From: an uncultured Marinomonas sp.
GTDB lineage: Bacteria > Pseudomonadota > Gammaproteobacteria > Pseudomonadales > Marinomonadaceae
Direction of reading: 5' to 3'
NCBI GenBank assembly: GCA_947493575.1
Contig: CANLRQ010000002.1
Coordinates: 1-64,000 of the forward strand
Length of the DNA: 64,000 nt
Shown here: one piece after another, positions 7,144-17,569 of the stretch
How the letters are laid out: the number at the start of each line of letters is the position of its first letter
Position numbering within the stretch: position 1 is the first letter of the stretch
Notes under the pieces: model-generated
Told to the model about the DNA's origin: nothing
Seen by the model: the letters and a program-made list of their open reading frames with translations, nothing else
Databases searched by the model: none
Made by a program: the position numbers and the translations under genes

Positions 7144-10100
7144 TTAATTATACACGAGCTGGACATTTTGTTTACCGTAATGTTTCTGTAGTTCGTGTAT
7201 TAATTGATCATCTGGCATAATTTTCCACTGCGGACCTAAGCGAATGTCCCCTTGGGCACGTTCTGTGGTTAAAGTTACAACCACATCACAACCATCACCA
7301 ACATAAGGTTTCATACATTGAGATAAAAGACGAACATCGTTTTGCGTTACTTCATCTTTTAACCAATTGATTCGTAATGCTTCTACATAACGTACTCTGG
7401 CTTGAGGGAAGTCCAACACTTTTCGAGCAATGACTTTTTGCCCCCCTCGAAACTCATCGACACTGATCTCACCTTCAACCACCACAACTTGATCTTTGAC
7501 AATCACAGAACGGAACTCTTCATAAGAGTCAGGAAAAACTGTGACTTCAATACGGGCAGATCGATCATCCAAGGTAACAAATGCAATGTTGCCACCCTTC
7601 TTACTTTTAGTAATTCGTAAATCAACGATCAGACCCGCTATAACTTGCGCTTCTCTTTTGGGTTGCAAGTCCACAATTTTTGAACGGGCAAAACGTCTAA
7701 TTTCACGTTCATAATCATCAATCGGGTGGCCCGTTACATACAGGCCCAATGTGTCTTTTTCTCCATCTAAGCGCTGACGACTTGGCCACTCGACTTCAAC
7801 ACCAGATTCGTCATAGGCATCGTCTGTTGCTTCTTCCACAGCGATACCAAATAAATCCATCATGCCTGCATCTTGGCTTTTTGCACTTTGATCTGCACGT
7901 TTCAATGCATCAGGAATGCAACTAAATAAAGTGGCTCTGTTTGGGCCAATTGTGTCGAACGCACCAGATCGGACAAGCGCTTCCATGACTCGCTTATTAA
8001 CCTTACGACCTACTCGTTCACAAAAATCAAAAATATGTTTAAAGGCACCGTCTTTTCTTGCTTCTACAATGGCTTCAATTGGGCCTTCACCCACCCCTTT
8101 GATTGCACCTAAACCATAGACAATTTCATTCGCCGGATTAACCGTAAACTTGTACATGGACTCATTTACATTGGGCAATTGAAGTGTCAGTTTCATCGCT
8201 CGACATTCTTCAATGAAAATAACGATTTTATCCGTATTTTGCATATCTGCCGATAACACCGCAGCCATAAATGGCGCTGGATAATGATTTTTCAGCCATG
8301 CGGTTTGATATGAGACAAGAGCATAAGCCGCCGAGTGAGATTTGTTAAATCCGTATCCGGCAAACTTTTCCATCAAATCAAAGATATTACCTGCTAAATC
8401 TTTATCAACACCATGTTTGCTGGCCCCTTCCATAAAGATTAAGCGTTGTTCAGCCATAACCTCAGGCTTTTTCTTACCCATTGCCCGGCGCAGAAGATCG
8501 GCTCCGCCCAGACTGAATCGAGCCAAGACTTGGGCAATTTGCATTACCTGTTCTTGATACAAGATAATGCCGTATGTGGGCTCAAGAACTGGAATCAGAT
8601 CATCATGCTGATAATCAACATGCGGGAATGCTAACTCTGCTCTACCATGCTTACGGTTGATAAAGTCATCAACCATGCCTGACCCCAGAGGACCCGGACG
8701 GTATAAGGCAACCAAGGCGATAATATCTTCAAAACGAGAAGGCAGTAGCTTTTTAATCAGCTCCTTCATTCCCCGTGACTCTAATTGGAATACCGCTGTG
8801 GTTTCCGCCCTTTGGAGCAAATCGTAAGTGGTCTTTTCTTCTAAGTCGATTAGGCTAATGTCTAGATCTGGTTTGCCATCAAACGCATTAATTTGATTAA
8901 TGTTTTTAACCGCCCAATCCACTACGGTGAGCGTTTTTAGACCCAAGAAGTCAAATTTAACCAACCCAGCTTCTTCAACGTCGTTTTTATCGTACTGTGT
9001 CACTAAGCCTGAGCCGTCTTCTTCACAGTATAGCGGCGCAAAATCCGTCAGCTTAGTTGGTGCAATCACTACCCCACCAGCATGTTTACCAAAGTTACGT
9101 ACGACGCCTTCCAATGAAAATGCCATTTCCATAATTTCAGCAGCATCTTCATCTGAATCAATAAACTCTTGTAATGCGGGCTCTTCAACTAACGCTTTTT
9201 TCAGCGTCATACCAATTTCAAAGGGAATCAGTTTGGAAAGTTTATCGCCTAAGCTGTAAGGGCGACCTTGCACCCTAGCCACATCTCGAACTACCGCTTT
9301 TGCCGCCATAGCACCAAAGGTAATAATCTGAGAAACCGCATCTCGTCCATATGTTTGGGCGACATAATCAATAACTTTATCTCGATTTTCCATGCAAAAG
9401 TCGATATCAAAGTCGGGCATGGATACACGTTCTGGATTCAAAAATCGTTCAAACAGTAAATCGTATTCAAGAGGGTCTAAGTCGGTAATATTTAGTACAT
9501 AAGCCACCAATGAGCCTGCACCAGAACCCCGTCCCGGGCCCACAGGAATGTCATTGTCTTTAGCCCATTGAATAAAGTCCATCACGATCAAGAAATAGCC
9601 GGGGAACCCCATTTGCAAGATGATGTTAAGTTCAAACTCCAAACGATCCAGATATTCTTGCTTTCTGTCTAATACTCGTTGGCCGTATTTTTTCACCAAG
9701 AAATCAAACCGTACTTTCAAGCCTTCATGGGATAATTGACGAAAGTACTCGTCCATTGTCATGCCATCAGGTACAGGGAAATCAGGTAAAAAGTATTCCC
9801 CAAGTAACACATCAACATTACATCGCTTTGCTATCTCTATGGTATTTTCCAGTGCTTCAGGAATGTCCTCGAATAAGGCGCCCATTTCATCAGCAGACTT
9901 CAAATATTGCTCTTCCGAGTAACGTTTTAGGCGTCTTGGGTCATCCAATGTAACACCATCATTAATACACACTCGTGCTTCATGAGCTTCAAAGTCTTCC
10001 CTTTTTAAGAATCGAACATCATTCGTAGCAACCACTGGGCAGGCAAACTCATCCGCAAGCGGAACAACTGAATGAATATAATCTTCCTCCCCTTTACGGC

Positions 10101-10617
10101 CAGTTCTTTGCAACTCGATATAAAAACGATTGGGATAAACCTTCATCCAATGTTGCAATTGTTGTTTTGCTAGATCAATTTGATTTGTTTCTAGATATTG
10201 GCCAATATCACCATATTGAGCGCCTGAAATCGCAATAACATCGTCACTGTGCTGCTCTAACCAAGATACTTGAATGATAGGTCGCCCTTGGTATTGACCC
10301 AATTGATAGCCTTTTGAAATGACTTCAATAATATTTTTATAGCCTTTATTGGTCATGGCCAATAAAGTAAAACGCGAATTGCTTTCTAACCCATCCTGAG
10401 CCGCAACCATAACATCCGCACCACAAATCGGTTTTATGCCAGAAGACATAGCACCTTTATAGAAACGAACGAAACCACATAAATTATTTTCATCAGTCAT
10501 AGCGACTGCTGGCATATTTAGCTTTTCGGTATCACTTAATAAACCTTTGACCTTAACTAAACCATCAACCAAAGAAAATTCAGTATGTACTCGTAAATGG
10601 ATAAATGAACGACTCAC
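7144..10617 (-). CDS. dnaE: DNA polymerase III alpha subunit
   Basis: The replicative polymerase catalytic subunit. The 1157-residue protein has an N-terminal PHP domain (HLRVHTEFSLVDG), the family C polymerase palm with GRGSGAGSLVAYVL and PDFDIDF (two catalytic aspartates near residue 400), helix-hairpin-helix and OB-fold regions near the C-terminus. Length equals the normal gammaproteobacterial DnaE. It starts four bases after the rnhB stop, so the two are co-transcribed. Confidence 0.98.
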   Translation of the reverse strand: MSRSFIHLRVHTEFSLVDGLVKVKGLLSDTEKLNMPAVAMTDENNLCGFVRFYKGAMSSGIKPICGADVMVAAQDGLESNSRFTLLAMTNKGYKNIIEVISKGYQLGQYQGRPIIQVSWLEQHSDDVIAISGAQYGDIGQYLETNQIDLAKQQLQHWMKVYPNRFYIELQRTGRKGEEDYIHSVVPLADEFACPVVATNDVRFLKREDFEAHEARVCINDGVTLDDPRRLKRYSEEQYLKSADEMGALFEDIPEALENTIEIAKRCNVDVLLGEYFLPDFPVPDGMTMDEYFRQLSHEGLKVRFDFLVKKYGQRVLDRKQEYLDRLEFELNIILQMGFPGYFLIVMDFIQWAKDNDIPVGPGRGSGAGSLVAYVLNITDLDPLEYDLLFERFLNPERVSMPDFDIDFCMENRDKVIDYVAQTYGRDAVSQIITFGAMAAKAVVRDVARVQGRPYSLGDKLSKLIPFEIGMTLKKALVEEPALQEFIDSDEDAAEIMEMAFSLEGVVRNFGKHAGGVVIAPTKLTDFAPLYCEEDGSGLVTQYDKNDVEEAGLVKFDFLGLKTLTVVDWAVKNINQINAFDGKPDLDISLIDLEEKTTYDLLQRAETTAVFQLESRGMKELIKKLLPSRFEDIIALVALYRPGPLGSGMVDDFINRKHGRAELAFPHVDYQHDDLIPVLEPTYGIILYQEQVMQIAQVLARFSLGGADLLRRAMGKKKPEVMAEQRLIFMEGASKHGVDKDLAGNIFDLMEKFAGYGFNKSHSAAYALVSYQTAWLKNHYPAPFMAAVLSADMQNTDKIVIFIEECRAMKLTLQLPNVNESMYKFTVNPANEIVYGLGAIKGVGEGPIEAIVEARKDGAFKHIFDFCERVGRKVNKRVMEALVRSGAFDTIGPNRATLFSCIPDALKRADQSAKSQDAGMMDLFGIAVEEATDDAYDESGVEVEWPSRQRLDGEKDTLGLYVTGHPIDDYEREIRRFARSKIVDLQPKREAQVIAGLIVDLRITKSKKGGNIAFVTLDDRSARIEVTVFPDSYEEFRSVIVKDQVVVVEGEISVDEFRGGQKVIARKVLDFPQARVRYVEALRINWLKDEVTQNDVRLLSQCMKPYVGDGCDVVVTLTTERAQGDIRLGPQWKIMPDDQLIHELQKHYGKQNVQLVYN

Positions 10618-10621
10618 AGTT

Positions 10622-11227
10622 TTACCTTTGTAGAATTTTTTTAACGGGAGAAAAACTATTTCTATGTATTGGCGTTACTCCCAATGTCTCAAGAGCTTGC
10701 AAATGTTGTGCTGTTGGATAGCCCTTATGCTTCTCAAAACCATAACCGGGATACACCTCAGCAGCAGCTACAATTTCGGCATCCCTATGTACTTTGGCTA
10801 AAATAGATGCGGCTGATATAGAGGCTTCTCTTGCGTCTCCTTTAACAACTGTTTCAGCAGAACAAGGTAAGTTTAAAGGTAAACGGTTGCCATCAATTAA
10901 GGCATGTTCAGGCGTAATCGAGAGACCGTTAACGGCTCTTGTCATTGCTAGCATACTGGCATGTAAAATATTTATCTCATCAATTTCAGCAACACTGGCA
11001 AAGGATATGCAATAAGATAATGCCTTTTCTTTAATCTCTTCTGCTAAGGCAAGGCGCTTTTTTTCTGATAACTTTTTTGAATCTGCTAACCCTAAAATAG
11101 GTTTATTCGGGTCAAGAATTACGGCTGCTGCAACCACATTTCCTGCTAAAGGCCCCCTTCCGACTTCATCTACTCCTGCAAACATATGGCCGTCGTAAAC
11201 GTCACTGACAAAAGGCTCCATTATCAT
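10622..11227 (-). CDS. rnhB: Ribonuclease HII
   Basis: RNase HII removes ribonucleotides embedded in DNA and RNA of RNA-DNA hybrids. The 201-residue protein carries the signature [13 protein letters not shown] with catalytic D20 and E21, and [10 protein letters not shown]. The start overlaps the lpxB stop by four bases (ATGA), the typical translational coupling at this locus. Confidence 0.97.
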   Translation of the reverse strand: MIMEPFVSDVYDGHMFAGVDEVGRGPLAGNVVAAAVILDPNKPILGLADSKKLSEKKRLALAEEIKEKALSYCISFASVAEIDEINILHASMLAMTRAVNGLSITPEHALIDGNRLPLNLPCSAETVVKGDAREASISAASILAKVHRDAEIVAAAEVYPGYGFEKHKGYPTAQHLQALETLGVTPIHRNSFSPVKKILQR

Positions 11228-12393
11228 TGTTCTTCACGCTTTTTTTGTTCAATTAGATTCATAATCGCATTCGCAGCCGTTTCACCAGCTTGTTTTTTCA
11301 GCATCAAATGCAAATCTAAATATATTTTTTGAATGTTTTGATCTGCTTCAAAGTCTTTCCATGTACTTAACAATGTTTCGGCTAAACGGTCTGGTGTTGC
11401 GTCATCTTGAATTAGCTCTGGAACCAGCAATCTATTCGCCAATAAATTAGGTAGCGACACATAAGGTACTTTAATCATACGTGACATAATTGCATAGGTG
11501 ACTTTTGTAAAGCGATAAGCAACAACCATAGGTCGCTTAACTAACATGGCCTCTAAGGCTGCGGTTCCCGATGCTAATAAGATCGCATCAGAAGCAATCA
11601 TAACGTCTCTTGATTGGCCATCTACAACCATTGCTGCAACCTTTGCTTCCGACAGCAATGCGGTAATTTGTTGTTTACGTTCATCATTAATAGCTGGAAT
11701 AATAAATTGAGCGTTTGGCTCTTGCTCAAGTATTTTTTCCATCGATGAAATAAACAGTGGCGCAAGTCGCTCTACCTCTCCTCGCCTCGACCCCGGTAAA
11801 ATAGCAAACAATGGCCCTTTAACAGAATCAGCTCCTAGCTGTTTACGAGCTAGCTCTCGATCACATTCCAAGGGAATTTCATCAGCCAGTGTATGACCAA
11901 CACATTCAACTGGAATATGATGCTTTTCATAAATGGGCATTTCGAAGGGAAAAAGAGACAACATTAAATCTACGGATTTTTTAATCTTAAAAATACGCTT
12001 TTGACGCCACGCCCAAACAGATGGACTCACATAATGTACTGCTAGAATGTTTTTGTCTTTTAGCTTACGTTCTAAAGGTAAGGTGAAATCTGGAGAGTCG
12101 ATACCAATAAACACTGTCGGGGGTTGTGCAATACAATGCTCATAAACACGCTTTCGGATTTTTAACAGCTCTGATAAGCGGCCAAGTACTTCTACTAGCC
12201 CCATTACAGATAACCTATCCATCGGAACCATGCTTTGAAAACCTTGAGCCTCCATTAAAGGCCCACCAATGCCTTCAAATATTGCATTTGGGCATTTTTT
12301 TTTCAGCGAAGCGATTAAATTCGCTCCCAATATATCACCCGAAGCTTCACCTGCAACAATAACAAACCGAGGCGTTAACGCATCACTACTCAT
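11224..12393 (-). CDS. lpxB: Lipid-A-disaccharide synthase
   Basis: LpxB joins UDP-diacylglucosamine and lipid X to form the lipid A disaccharide at the inner face of the cytoplasmic membrane. The 389-residue GT19 glycosyltransferase shows [14 protein letters not shown] near the N-terminus and [12 protein letters not shown] in the middle. Unusually, a strong intrinsic terminator (12447-12473) separates it from lpxA, so it probably has a promoter in the 50 bp before its start, where TTAAAAT on the minus strand is a possible -10. Confidence 0.97.
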   Translation of the reverse strand: MSSDALTPRFVIVAGEASGDILGANLIASLKKKCPNAIFEGIGGPLMEAQGFQSMVPMDRLSVMGLVEVLGRLSELLKIRKRVYEHCIAQPPTVFIGIDSPDFTLPLERKLKDKNILAVHYVSPSVWAWRQKRIFKIKKSVDLMLSLFPFEMPIYEKHHIPVECVGHTLADEIPLECDRELARKQLGADSVKGPLFAILPGSRRGEVERLAPLFISSMEKILEQEPNAQFIIPAINDERKQQITALLSEAKVAAMVVDGQSRDVMIASDAILLASGTAALEAMLVKRPMVVAYRFTKVTYAIMSRMIKVPYVSLPNLLANRLLVPELIQDDATPDRLAETLLSTWKDFEADQNIQKIYLDLHLMLKKQAGETAANAIMNLIEQKKREEQ

Positions 12394-12446
12394 ATACTAA
12401 AACACTCTTCCATAGATTTTAAGAACGACCGAACTTGATCGAAATA

Positions 12447-12473
12447 AAAAACCCCAGATAAACTGGGGTTTTT
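12447..12473. terminator. Bidirectional intrinsic terminator between lpxA and lpxB
   Basis: AAAAACCCCAG and CTGGGGTTTTT form an 11-bp stem around a five-base loop, with A- and T-tracts on both sides. On the minus strand it lies 12 bases after the lpxA stop and should end much of the bamA-to-lpxA transcription. Confidence 0.9.
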
Positions 12474-12484
12474 AAGTTGCCATT

Positions 12485-13261
12485 CTATCGAATGACACCT
12501 CTTTTTGAGAGCCTAAACGATTGCACAAAAGCAAACACTTCTTTGAAATCTTTCGCCAATCCTTGTTCTAACTCGGTTAGAGCATCATCCAATCGAAGGC
12601 CTTTAAGATAAACCAATTTATAGGAATCCCTAAGCGCTTTTATCACAGCAGAATCCATGCCTCTTCGTTTCATACCTTCAAAGTTCATACCATGTACACT
12701 TGAAGGATTGCCGGAAACCATTAGATACTCAGGCACATCTTTCGTCACCATTGAACCCATTCCACACATACTGAATGAACCAACACGACAGAATTGATGA
12801 ATTCCAGTATAACCACCTAGCAATATTGAATCACCGATAATAACGTGACCGGCTAAAGCGGCATAGTTAGCCATAATATTATTATCACCAACAATACAAT
12901 CATGACCAATGTGAGTACTGGCCATAAACAAATTACCACTGCCTATCATAGTCACGCCATTATCTTGAATCGTACCACGATGGATTGTGGCATTTTCTCT
13001 GATGATGTTACGATCACCTATAATTAGTTGAGTTGGTTCATCTTTATATTTTTTATCTTGATTAACCTCTCCAACAGAAGAAAACTGATAAATCTCATTA
13101 TCACAACCAATGGTAGTATGACCATTGATAATCGCATGAGATTTAACAACTGTACCGGCACCAATTTTAACATTAGGCCCAACAATCGAATAGGCACCGA
13201 TTTCAACGGTGGAATCTATTTCAGCATTTGAATCAACTAAAGCAGTAGGGTGAATACTCAC
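12485..13261 (-). CDS. lpxA: UDP-N-acetylglucosamine acyltransferase
   Basis: LpxA transfers a 3-hydroxyacyl chain from ACP to UDP-GlcNAc, the first step of lipid A synthesis. The 258-residue protein consists of left-handed beta-helix hexapeptide repeats up to about residue 190 and a helical C-terminal domain, with the HDCIVGDNNIMANYAALAGH active-site region. The start codon is GTG and shares one base with the fabZ stop (TAGTG), indicating coupling. Confidence 0.97.
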   Translation of the reverse strand: MSIHPTALVDSNAEIDSTVEIGAYSIVGPNVKIGAGTVVKSHAIINGHTTIGCDNEIYQFSSVGEVNQDKKYKDEPTQLIIGDRNIIRENATIHRGTIQDNGVTMIGSGNLFMASTHIGHDCIVGDNNIMANYAALAGHVIIGDSILLGGYTGIHQFCRVGSFSMCGMGSMVTKDVPEYLMVSGNPSSVHGMNFEGMKRRGMDSAVIKALRDSYKLVYLKGLRLDDALTELEQGLAKDFKEVFAFVQSFRLSKRGVIR

Positions 13262-13698
13262 TAAACTTTCCTATCAGCGCATAAGATTGTTGCAGAACAG
13301 GCTAACTCACCATCAACAGTGGCTTTACATTCAAACTTCCAAATGCCACGTTTCTCAGTAAGAATTTTAGCTTCTAGTTGTAAACAATCACCAGGAACAA
13401 CAGGACGCTTAAATCGTGTTTTGTCTGAACCAACAAAGTAATAGATAGAACCGTCTTCTGGCGTTTTATCCATTGTCTTAAAGCCCAAAACACCAGCAGC
13501 CTGAGCCATTGCTTCGATAATCAAAACCCCCGGCATTACTGGATGATCTGGAAAATGACCATTAAAATAAGGTTCATTTATAGTTACGTTCTTATATGCA
13601 ACTATTGATTCGCCTAAATTAAGTTCAACCACTCTATCCACTAATAAGAAAGGATATCTATGAGGTAAGTATCGGCGAATTTCATTCACATCCATCAT
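13261..13698 (-). CDS. fabZ: 3-hydroxyacyl-ACP dehydratase FabZ
   Basis: FabZ dehydrates 3-hydroxyacyl-ACPs in fatty acid elongation and competes with LpxA and LpxD for the same substrates. The 145-residue hot-dog protein has the catalytic His in [12 protein letters not shown] and the Glu in [11 protein letters not shown]. It sits between lpxD and lpxA in one operon. Two adjacent ATGs (13698, 13695) are possible starts. Confidence 0.97.
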   Translation of the reverse strand: MMDVNEIRRYLPHRYPFLLVDRVVELNLGESIVAYKNVTINEPYFNGHFPDHPVMPGVLIIEAMAQAAGVLGFKTMDKTPEDGSIYYFVGSDKTRFKRPVVPGDCLQLEAKILTEKRGIWKFECKATVDGELACSATILCADRKV

Positions 13699-13712
13699 TT
13701 AACATTGACCTT

Positions 13713-14735
13713 TTAATTTGACTTGTTTAATTGTTTATCTAATTGAGTAACTGTTTTTGCCATTTCATCAATTCTTCTAAGGCGAGCAGCAGAGCGTTTC
13801 CATTTGTCAGTAGAATCCAGTGCGGTGCCTGAAGAATAAGACCCAGCCTCTAGAATAGACTTAGAAACTAAACTCATTGCCGTTATATGCACTTTGTCGA
13901 CTATATTCAAATGACCGATTATTCCAACGCCTCCGGCAATCGTGCAATGTTTGCCAATTACCGTACTGCCTGCAATAGCAGCACAACCTGCAATAGCGGT
14001 ATTGTCTCCTATCACAACATTATGAGCAATTTGTACTTGATTATCTATAATAACACCATTAGCGATTCGAGTATCCTCGATTGCACCACGATCTATCGTA
14101 GTATTAGCACCTATCTCAACATAGTCACCAATTTGAACCGAACCTAATTGGTGTATTTTTTGCCAACCGTCTATTTTCGGAGCAAAGCCAAAACCATCAG
14201 CTCCAATAACAGCACCACTGTGGATAATACAATGTTTTCCAATAACGACTGAATGATAAAGCGTGACATTGGCATTTAGTTTTGTACCAGAACCAATGGA
14301 GGAATTAGCGCCAATAACACAACCGGGACCAACGACTACATTGTCTTCTAAGGTAACATTATCTTCGATCACAGCATTTGGGCTTACTATGACATTCTGC
14401 CCTATAAAAGCACTTTCTGACACCGTTGCACTGGTGTGTATATTCGACCAAGATGAAACAGCAGTATCGAATAAAGCGGATAGCTGAGCAAACGCTAAAT
14501 ACGGATCAGGTACAATAATCGCATTTTTAATTTGCTCTGCTTGAAATTGGTCTTTCACCAAAACGGCACCAGCAGCAGTGCTATCAAGTGCAGACAAATA
14601 CTTTGGATTTGCAATAAAAGACAATTCATTGGGTTTTGCCGAATCAAGTGTCCCAAGGCGATCAATCAGTTTCGATTCATCCCCTTTTACATTCCCATCT
14701 ACGTATTCAGACAATTGCCCCAAAGTATAAGACAT
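13713..14735 (-). CDS. lpxD: UDP-3-O-(3-hydroxyacyl)glucosamine N-acyltransferase
   Basis: LpxD adds the second acyl chain in lipid A synthesis. The 340-residue protein has an N-terminal uridine-binding domain ([11 protein letters not shown] region), a long hexapeptide beta-helix (about residues 100-290) containing the catalytic [15 protein letters not shown] segment, and a C-terminal helix. It starts two bases after the skp stop. Confidence 0.97.
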   Translation of the reverse strand: MSYTLGQLSEYVDGNVKGDESKLIDRLGTLDSAKPNELSFIANPKYLSALDSTAAGAVLVKDQFQAEQIKNAIIVPDPYLAFAQLSALFDTAVSSWSNIHTSATVSESAFIGQNVIVSPNAVIEDNVTLEDNVVVGPGCVIGANSSIGSGTKLNANVTLYHSVVIGKHCIIHSGAVIGADGFGFAPKIDGWQKIHQLGSVQIGDYVEIGANTTIDRGAIEDTRIANGVIIDNQVQIAHNVVIGDNTAIAGCAAIAGSTVIGKHCTIAGGVGIIGHLNIVDKVHITAMSLVSKSILEAGSYSSGTALDSTDKWKRSAARLRRIDEMAKTVTQLDKQLNKSN

Positions 14736-14737
14736 TA

Positions 14738-15232
14738 TTATTTAGCCTCATTTAACCTTTTAATAAATTCAGCAGTTAAATCAACATTAGCACCAGCATA
14801 CAAGCTAAGTTGACGATTTAACACTAAATCCAACTTTTTCTCAGCAATCAAGGCTTTTAGTATCAGTTCAGCATCTGGAGACAAAGAATCAATTAATTGT
14901 TGTTCCATTTGCTTTGCTTGACGTTGCATATTAGCCGCCATATTACGTATGCCCGCATCTCTTTGGTTAAGCTCTTGGATGCGTCTTTGATATTCTTCAG
15001 GAGCTAAGGTTAACTCTTCTTTTTTTAACTCTTTAGCAAAATTGTCCAATTCCAGCCTAGCATTATTTAACTGAGATTCCATGTTTCTCACTTTTTCACG
15101 GGGCTCAACTGAAGCAGCTTGACCTCTTTCACTTTGCAGTAAAGCGCCTCTAAAATCAATAACGGCTACATTGGTTGCAAAACTGGATAAAGAAAACACA
15201 ATACCAAAAAACAGAACTAGAATTTTTTTCAT
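14738..15232 (-). CDS. skp: Periplasmic chaperone Skp/OmpH
   Basis: Skp escorts unfolded outer-membrane proteins across the periplasm to BamA, whose gene is just upstream. The 164-residue protein begins with a signal peptide ([19 protein letters not shown]) followed by a long charged coiled-coil region rich in Lys, Glu and Gln, as expected of the tentacle helices. AAGGAAAG upstream of the ATG supports the start. Confidence 0.93.
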   Translation of the reverse strand: MKKILVLFFGIVFSLSSFATNVAVIDFRGALLQSERGQAASVEPREKVRNMESQLNNARLELDNFAKELKKEELTLAPEEYQRRIQELNQRDAGIRNMAANMQRQAKQMEQQLIDSLSPDAELILKALIAEKKLDLVLNRQLSLYAGANVDLTAEFIKRLNEAK

Positions 15233-15242
15233 TTATCTTTCC

Positions 15243-17558
15243 TTAAAAAGTAGTACCTAATTGAAACTGGAAGAAATCGGTAGAGTCACCCGTTTTAGAA
15301 TTAAGGGATTGAGCAAAATTAAATGACAATGGAGCAATAGGAGTAATCCATGTCCAATTCAAACCAACGCTATAACGTATTTCATCAATATTTACTCCTT
15401 CACTGCATTGGCTGTTACCCGGTAAACACTGATCGGTAAAAACATTACCCGCATCAAAAAATAAAGATGTTCGCACAGATTTATGATCTTCAACCATAGG
15501 TAATGGGAAAATAAATTCCGCCGTGGCCGCCATTAATATATTCCCACCAATTGCGGAAGGCAATTCCGTGCTACCAGTTGGATACGAGTTTTTTGGTCCT
15601 AAAGACGCGGCATCAAATCCTCTTACAGTTGAACTGCCGCCTGCAAAATAGTTTTCAAAGAAAGGTAGCTGTTCAGTATCACCGTATCCAAACCCATAAC
15701 CCAATCGACCTTTAAATCTCAACAGCCACAGATTTGACTCATTAATATTCCAATACTTTTGGCTTGTAAGGTCTACTTTTCCATATTGCTGATCCCCTGC
15801 TGGTAAAGCAAGATTAAAGTTTAATTTTGTTGAATAGCCATCAGTCGGTAAAACACCACCGATTAAATCATTATCAGTCCAAGTTAAGTTAACAATAAAA
15901 TCATCGTAAGCATCACCATGATCCGCAATATATTGGGAAGTTTCATTTGATGGGTTAGAACCTAAAGTAACCGTAGTCTCTTTAGCTGTTACTCCAAAAC
16001 TTAATCTTTGCGTGTCTGATAATGGATAACCAAAGCGAACACTACCTCCAATGACATCTAAATCGTAATCTTCCACATCATCATCAGCATGATCACTAAC
16101 CTGATAGAATAAATCGAACCCACGGCTTACACCATCTACAGTAAAGTAAGGGTTATCATAAGAGATATTGTATTCTTGTGATTGGTCCGTTCGACTCGCA
16201 TTAAAAGCCAGCTTATTTCCTGTTCCTAGGAAATTTCTTTTGGATATACCAAAACCTAACACAGTTCCACTTTCTTCAGAATAACCAACACTCGCCTGAA
16301 TACTACCTGACGCTTGCTCTTCAACTGTTATATTCAAATCTACCTGATCTGTGGTACCAGCAACAGGTGATGTTCTCAAATCGACCTTGCCAAAAAAGCC
16401 TAACCTTTCGAGACGACGCTTAGAGGATTGAATTTTTGAATGGCTTGCAAGACTGCCTTCAAACTGAGTCATTTCACGTCTTAACACTTCATCTGTTGTT
16501 TCATTGTTACCACTAAACGAAATGCGTCTTACATAAACTTTAGGCCCAGGGGTAATATGATAAGTCAGTTTTAACCGATGATCGCCCAACTTCTCTGGAA
16601 TTAAGTTCACATTGGTAAATAGATAACCTTCATCACCTAACAAGGTAGAAATACGTTCCATAGTTGCAGTAACTTCTTTTCGAGAAAACAGAGCGCCGGG
16701 CTCTTGCTTTATTTCCTCAAATATTTTTTCCTCGGTCACAATCAAACTACCATTCAAGGTAATATCTTCGATTGTATAAGGTTCGCCTTCTTCTACGTTA
16801 ATAACGATATAAACATTCTTTTTATCGCTAGATAAGCTCACTTGACTAGAGACAAGGTTAAAGTCTAAATAACCACGATCCAAATAAAAGCTACGAAGTT
16901 TTTCAAGATCACCTTGGATTTTTGGTTTTGCGTACTCATCTGCACTACTGAAAGGGTTAAAGTAACCCGTTGCTTTAGACTCAAAGAAGCGAGTCGCTTC
17001 CTCATCGGTAAACGCCTTATTACCTACTAAATTAACATGAACAATTTTAGCGGTTGTTCCTTCGGAAATATCCACTTCAACCTTGACTCGATTACGTGGC
17101 ATTGGAGTGACGTTTAACTCAACTTTTGCACTGTATCGACCAAGTGCATAATATTGTCTTTGCAGCTCTTGCTCAATTTGATTGAGAGAATTTGGTTGAT
17201 ATATTTCTCCCACATCCAGACCTGAAGATTTAAGTCCTCTCTCTAGCTCTTCAAGAGAAATCAAATCGTTACCATTGATAACCAGCTCACCAATAGAGGC
17301 ACGTTCAACGACATTAAATATCAATATGCCGTTTTCCTCTAAAACATCAATATCACTGAAGTAACCAGTTTTAAATAATGATTTAATCGCTTGGTGAACC
17401 TGATCAGAACTATAGACTTGACCTTGCTCAAAACCGATTACTTCGAATGCCCTCGAAGGAAGCATTTTCACCAAACCATCAACTCGAATATCTTCTATAT
17501 TTTTTGACAGGCTATGTGCACTTAATACGCTCAAAAATAACGCAATAAAAAACTTCAC
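15243..17558 (-). CDS. bamA: Outer membrane protein assembly factor BamA
   Basis: BamA is the central Omp85 insertase for outer membrane beta-barrels. After a signal peptide, five POTRA domains occupy about residues 20-420 and a 16-strand barrel the rest, ending in Phe (QLGTTF). The conserved barrel-loop motif VRGF occurs in GGSSTVRGFDAASLG. The GTG at 17558 is preferred to a TTG six bases earlier because GAGAGG lies six bases before it; this gives 771 residues. It follows rseP by about a dozen bases. Confidence 0.96.
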   Translation of the reverse strand: MKFFIALFLSVLSAHSLSKNIEDIRVDGLVKMLPSRAFEVIGFEQGQVYSSDQVHQAIKSLFKTGYFSDIDVLEENGILIFNVVERASIGELVINGNDLISLEELERGLKSSGLDVGEIYQPNSLNQIEQELQRQYYALGRYSAKVELNVTPMPRNRVKVEVDISEGTTAKIVHVNLVGNKAFTDEEATRFFESKATGYFNPFSSADEYAKPKIQGDLEKLRSFYLDRGYLDFNLVSSQVSLSSDKKNVYIVINVEEGEPYTIEDITLNGSLIVTEEKIFEEIKQEPGALFSRKEVTATMERISTLLGDEGYLFTNVNLIPEKLGDHRLKLTYHITPGPKVYVRRISFSGNNETTDEVLRREMTQFEGSLASHSKIQSSKRRLERLGFFGKVDLRTSPVAGTTDQVDLNITVEEQASGSIQASVGYSEESGTVLGFGISKRNFLGTGNKLAFNASRTDQSQEYNISYDNPYFTVDGVSRGFDLFYQVSDHADDDVEDYDLDVIGGSVRFGYPLSDTQRLSFGVTAKETTVTLGSNPSNETSQYIADHGDAYDDFIVNLTWTDNDLIGGVLPTDGYSTKLNFNLALPAGDQQYGKVDLTSQKYWNINESNLWLLRFKGRLGYGFGYGDTEQLPFFENYFAGGSSTVRGFDAASLGPKNSYPTGSTELPSAIGGNILMAATAEFIFPLPMVEDHKSVRTSLFFDAGNVFTDQCLPGNSQCSEGVNIDEIRYSVGLNWTWITPIAPLSFNFAQSLNSKTGDSTDFFQFQLGTTF

Positions 17559-17569
17559 CAACAACCTCT

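Noticed and set aside
8900..9259. Plus-strand frame of 119 codons opposite dnaE
   Set aside because: Antisense shadow of dnaE; low-complexity Ser-rich translation typical of shadow frames.
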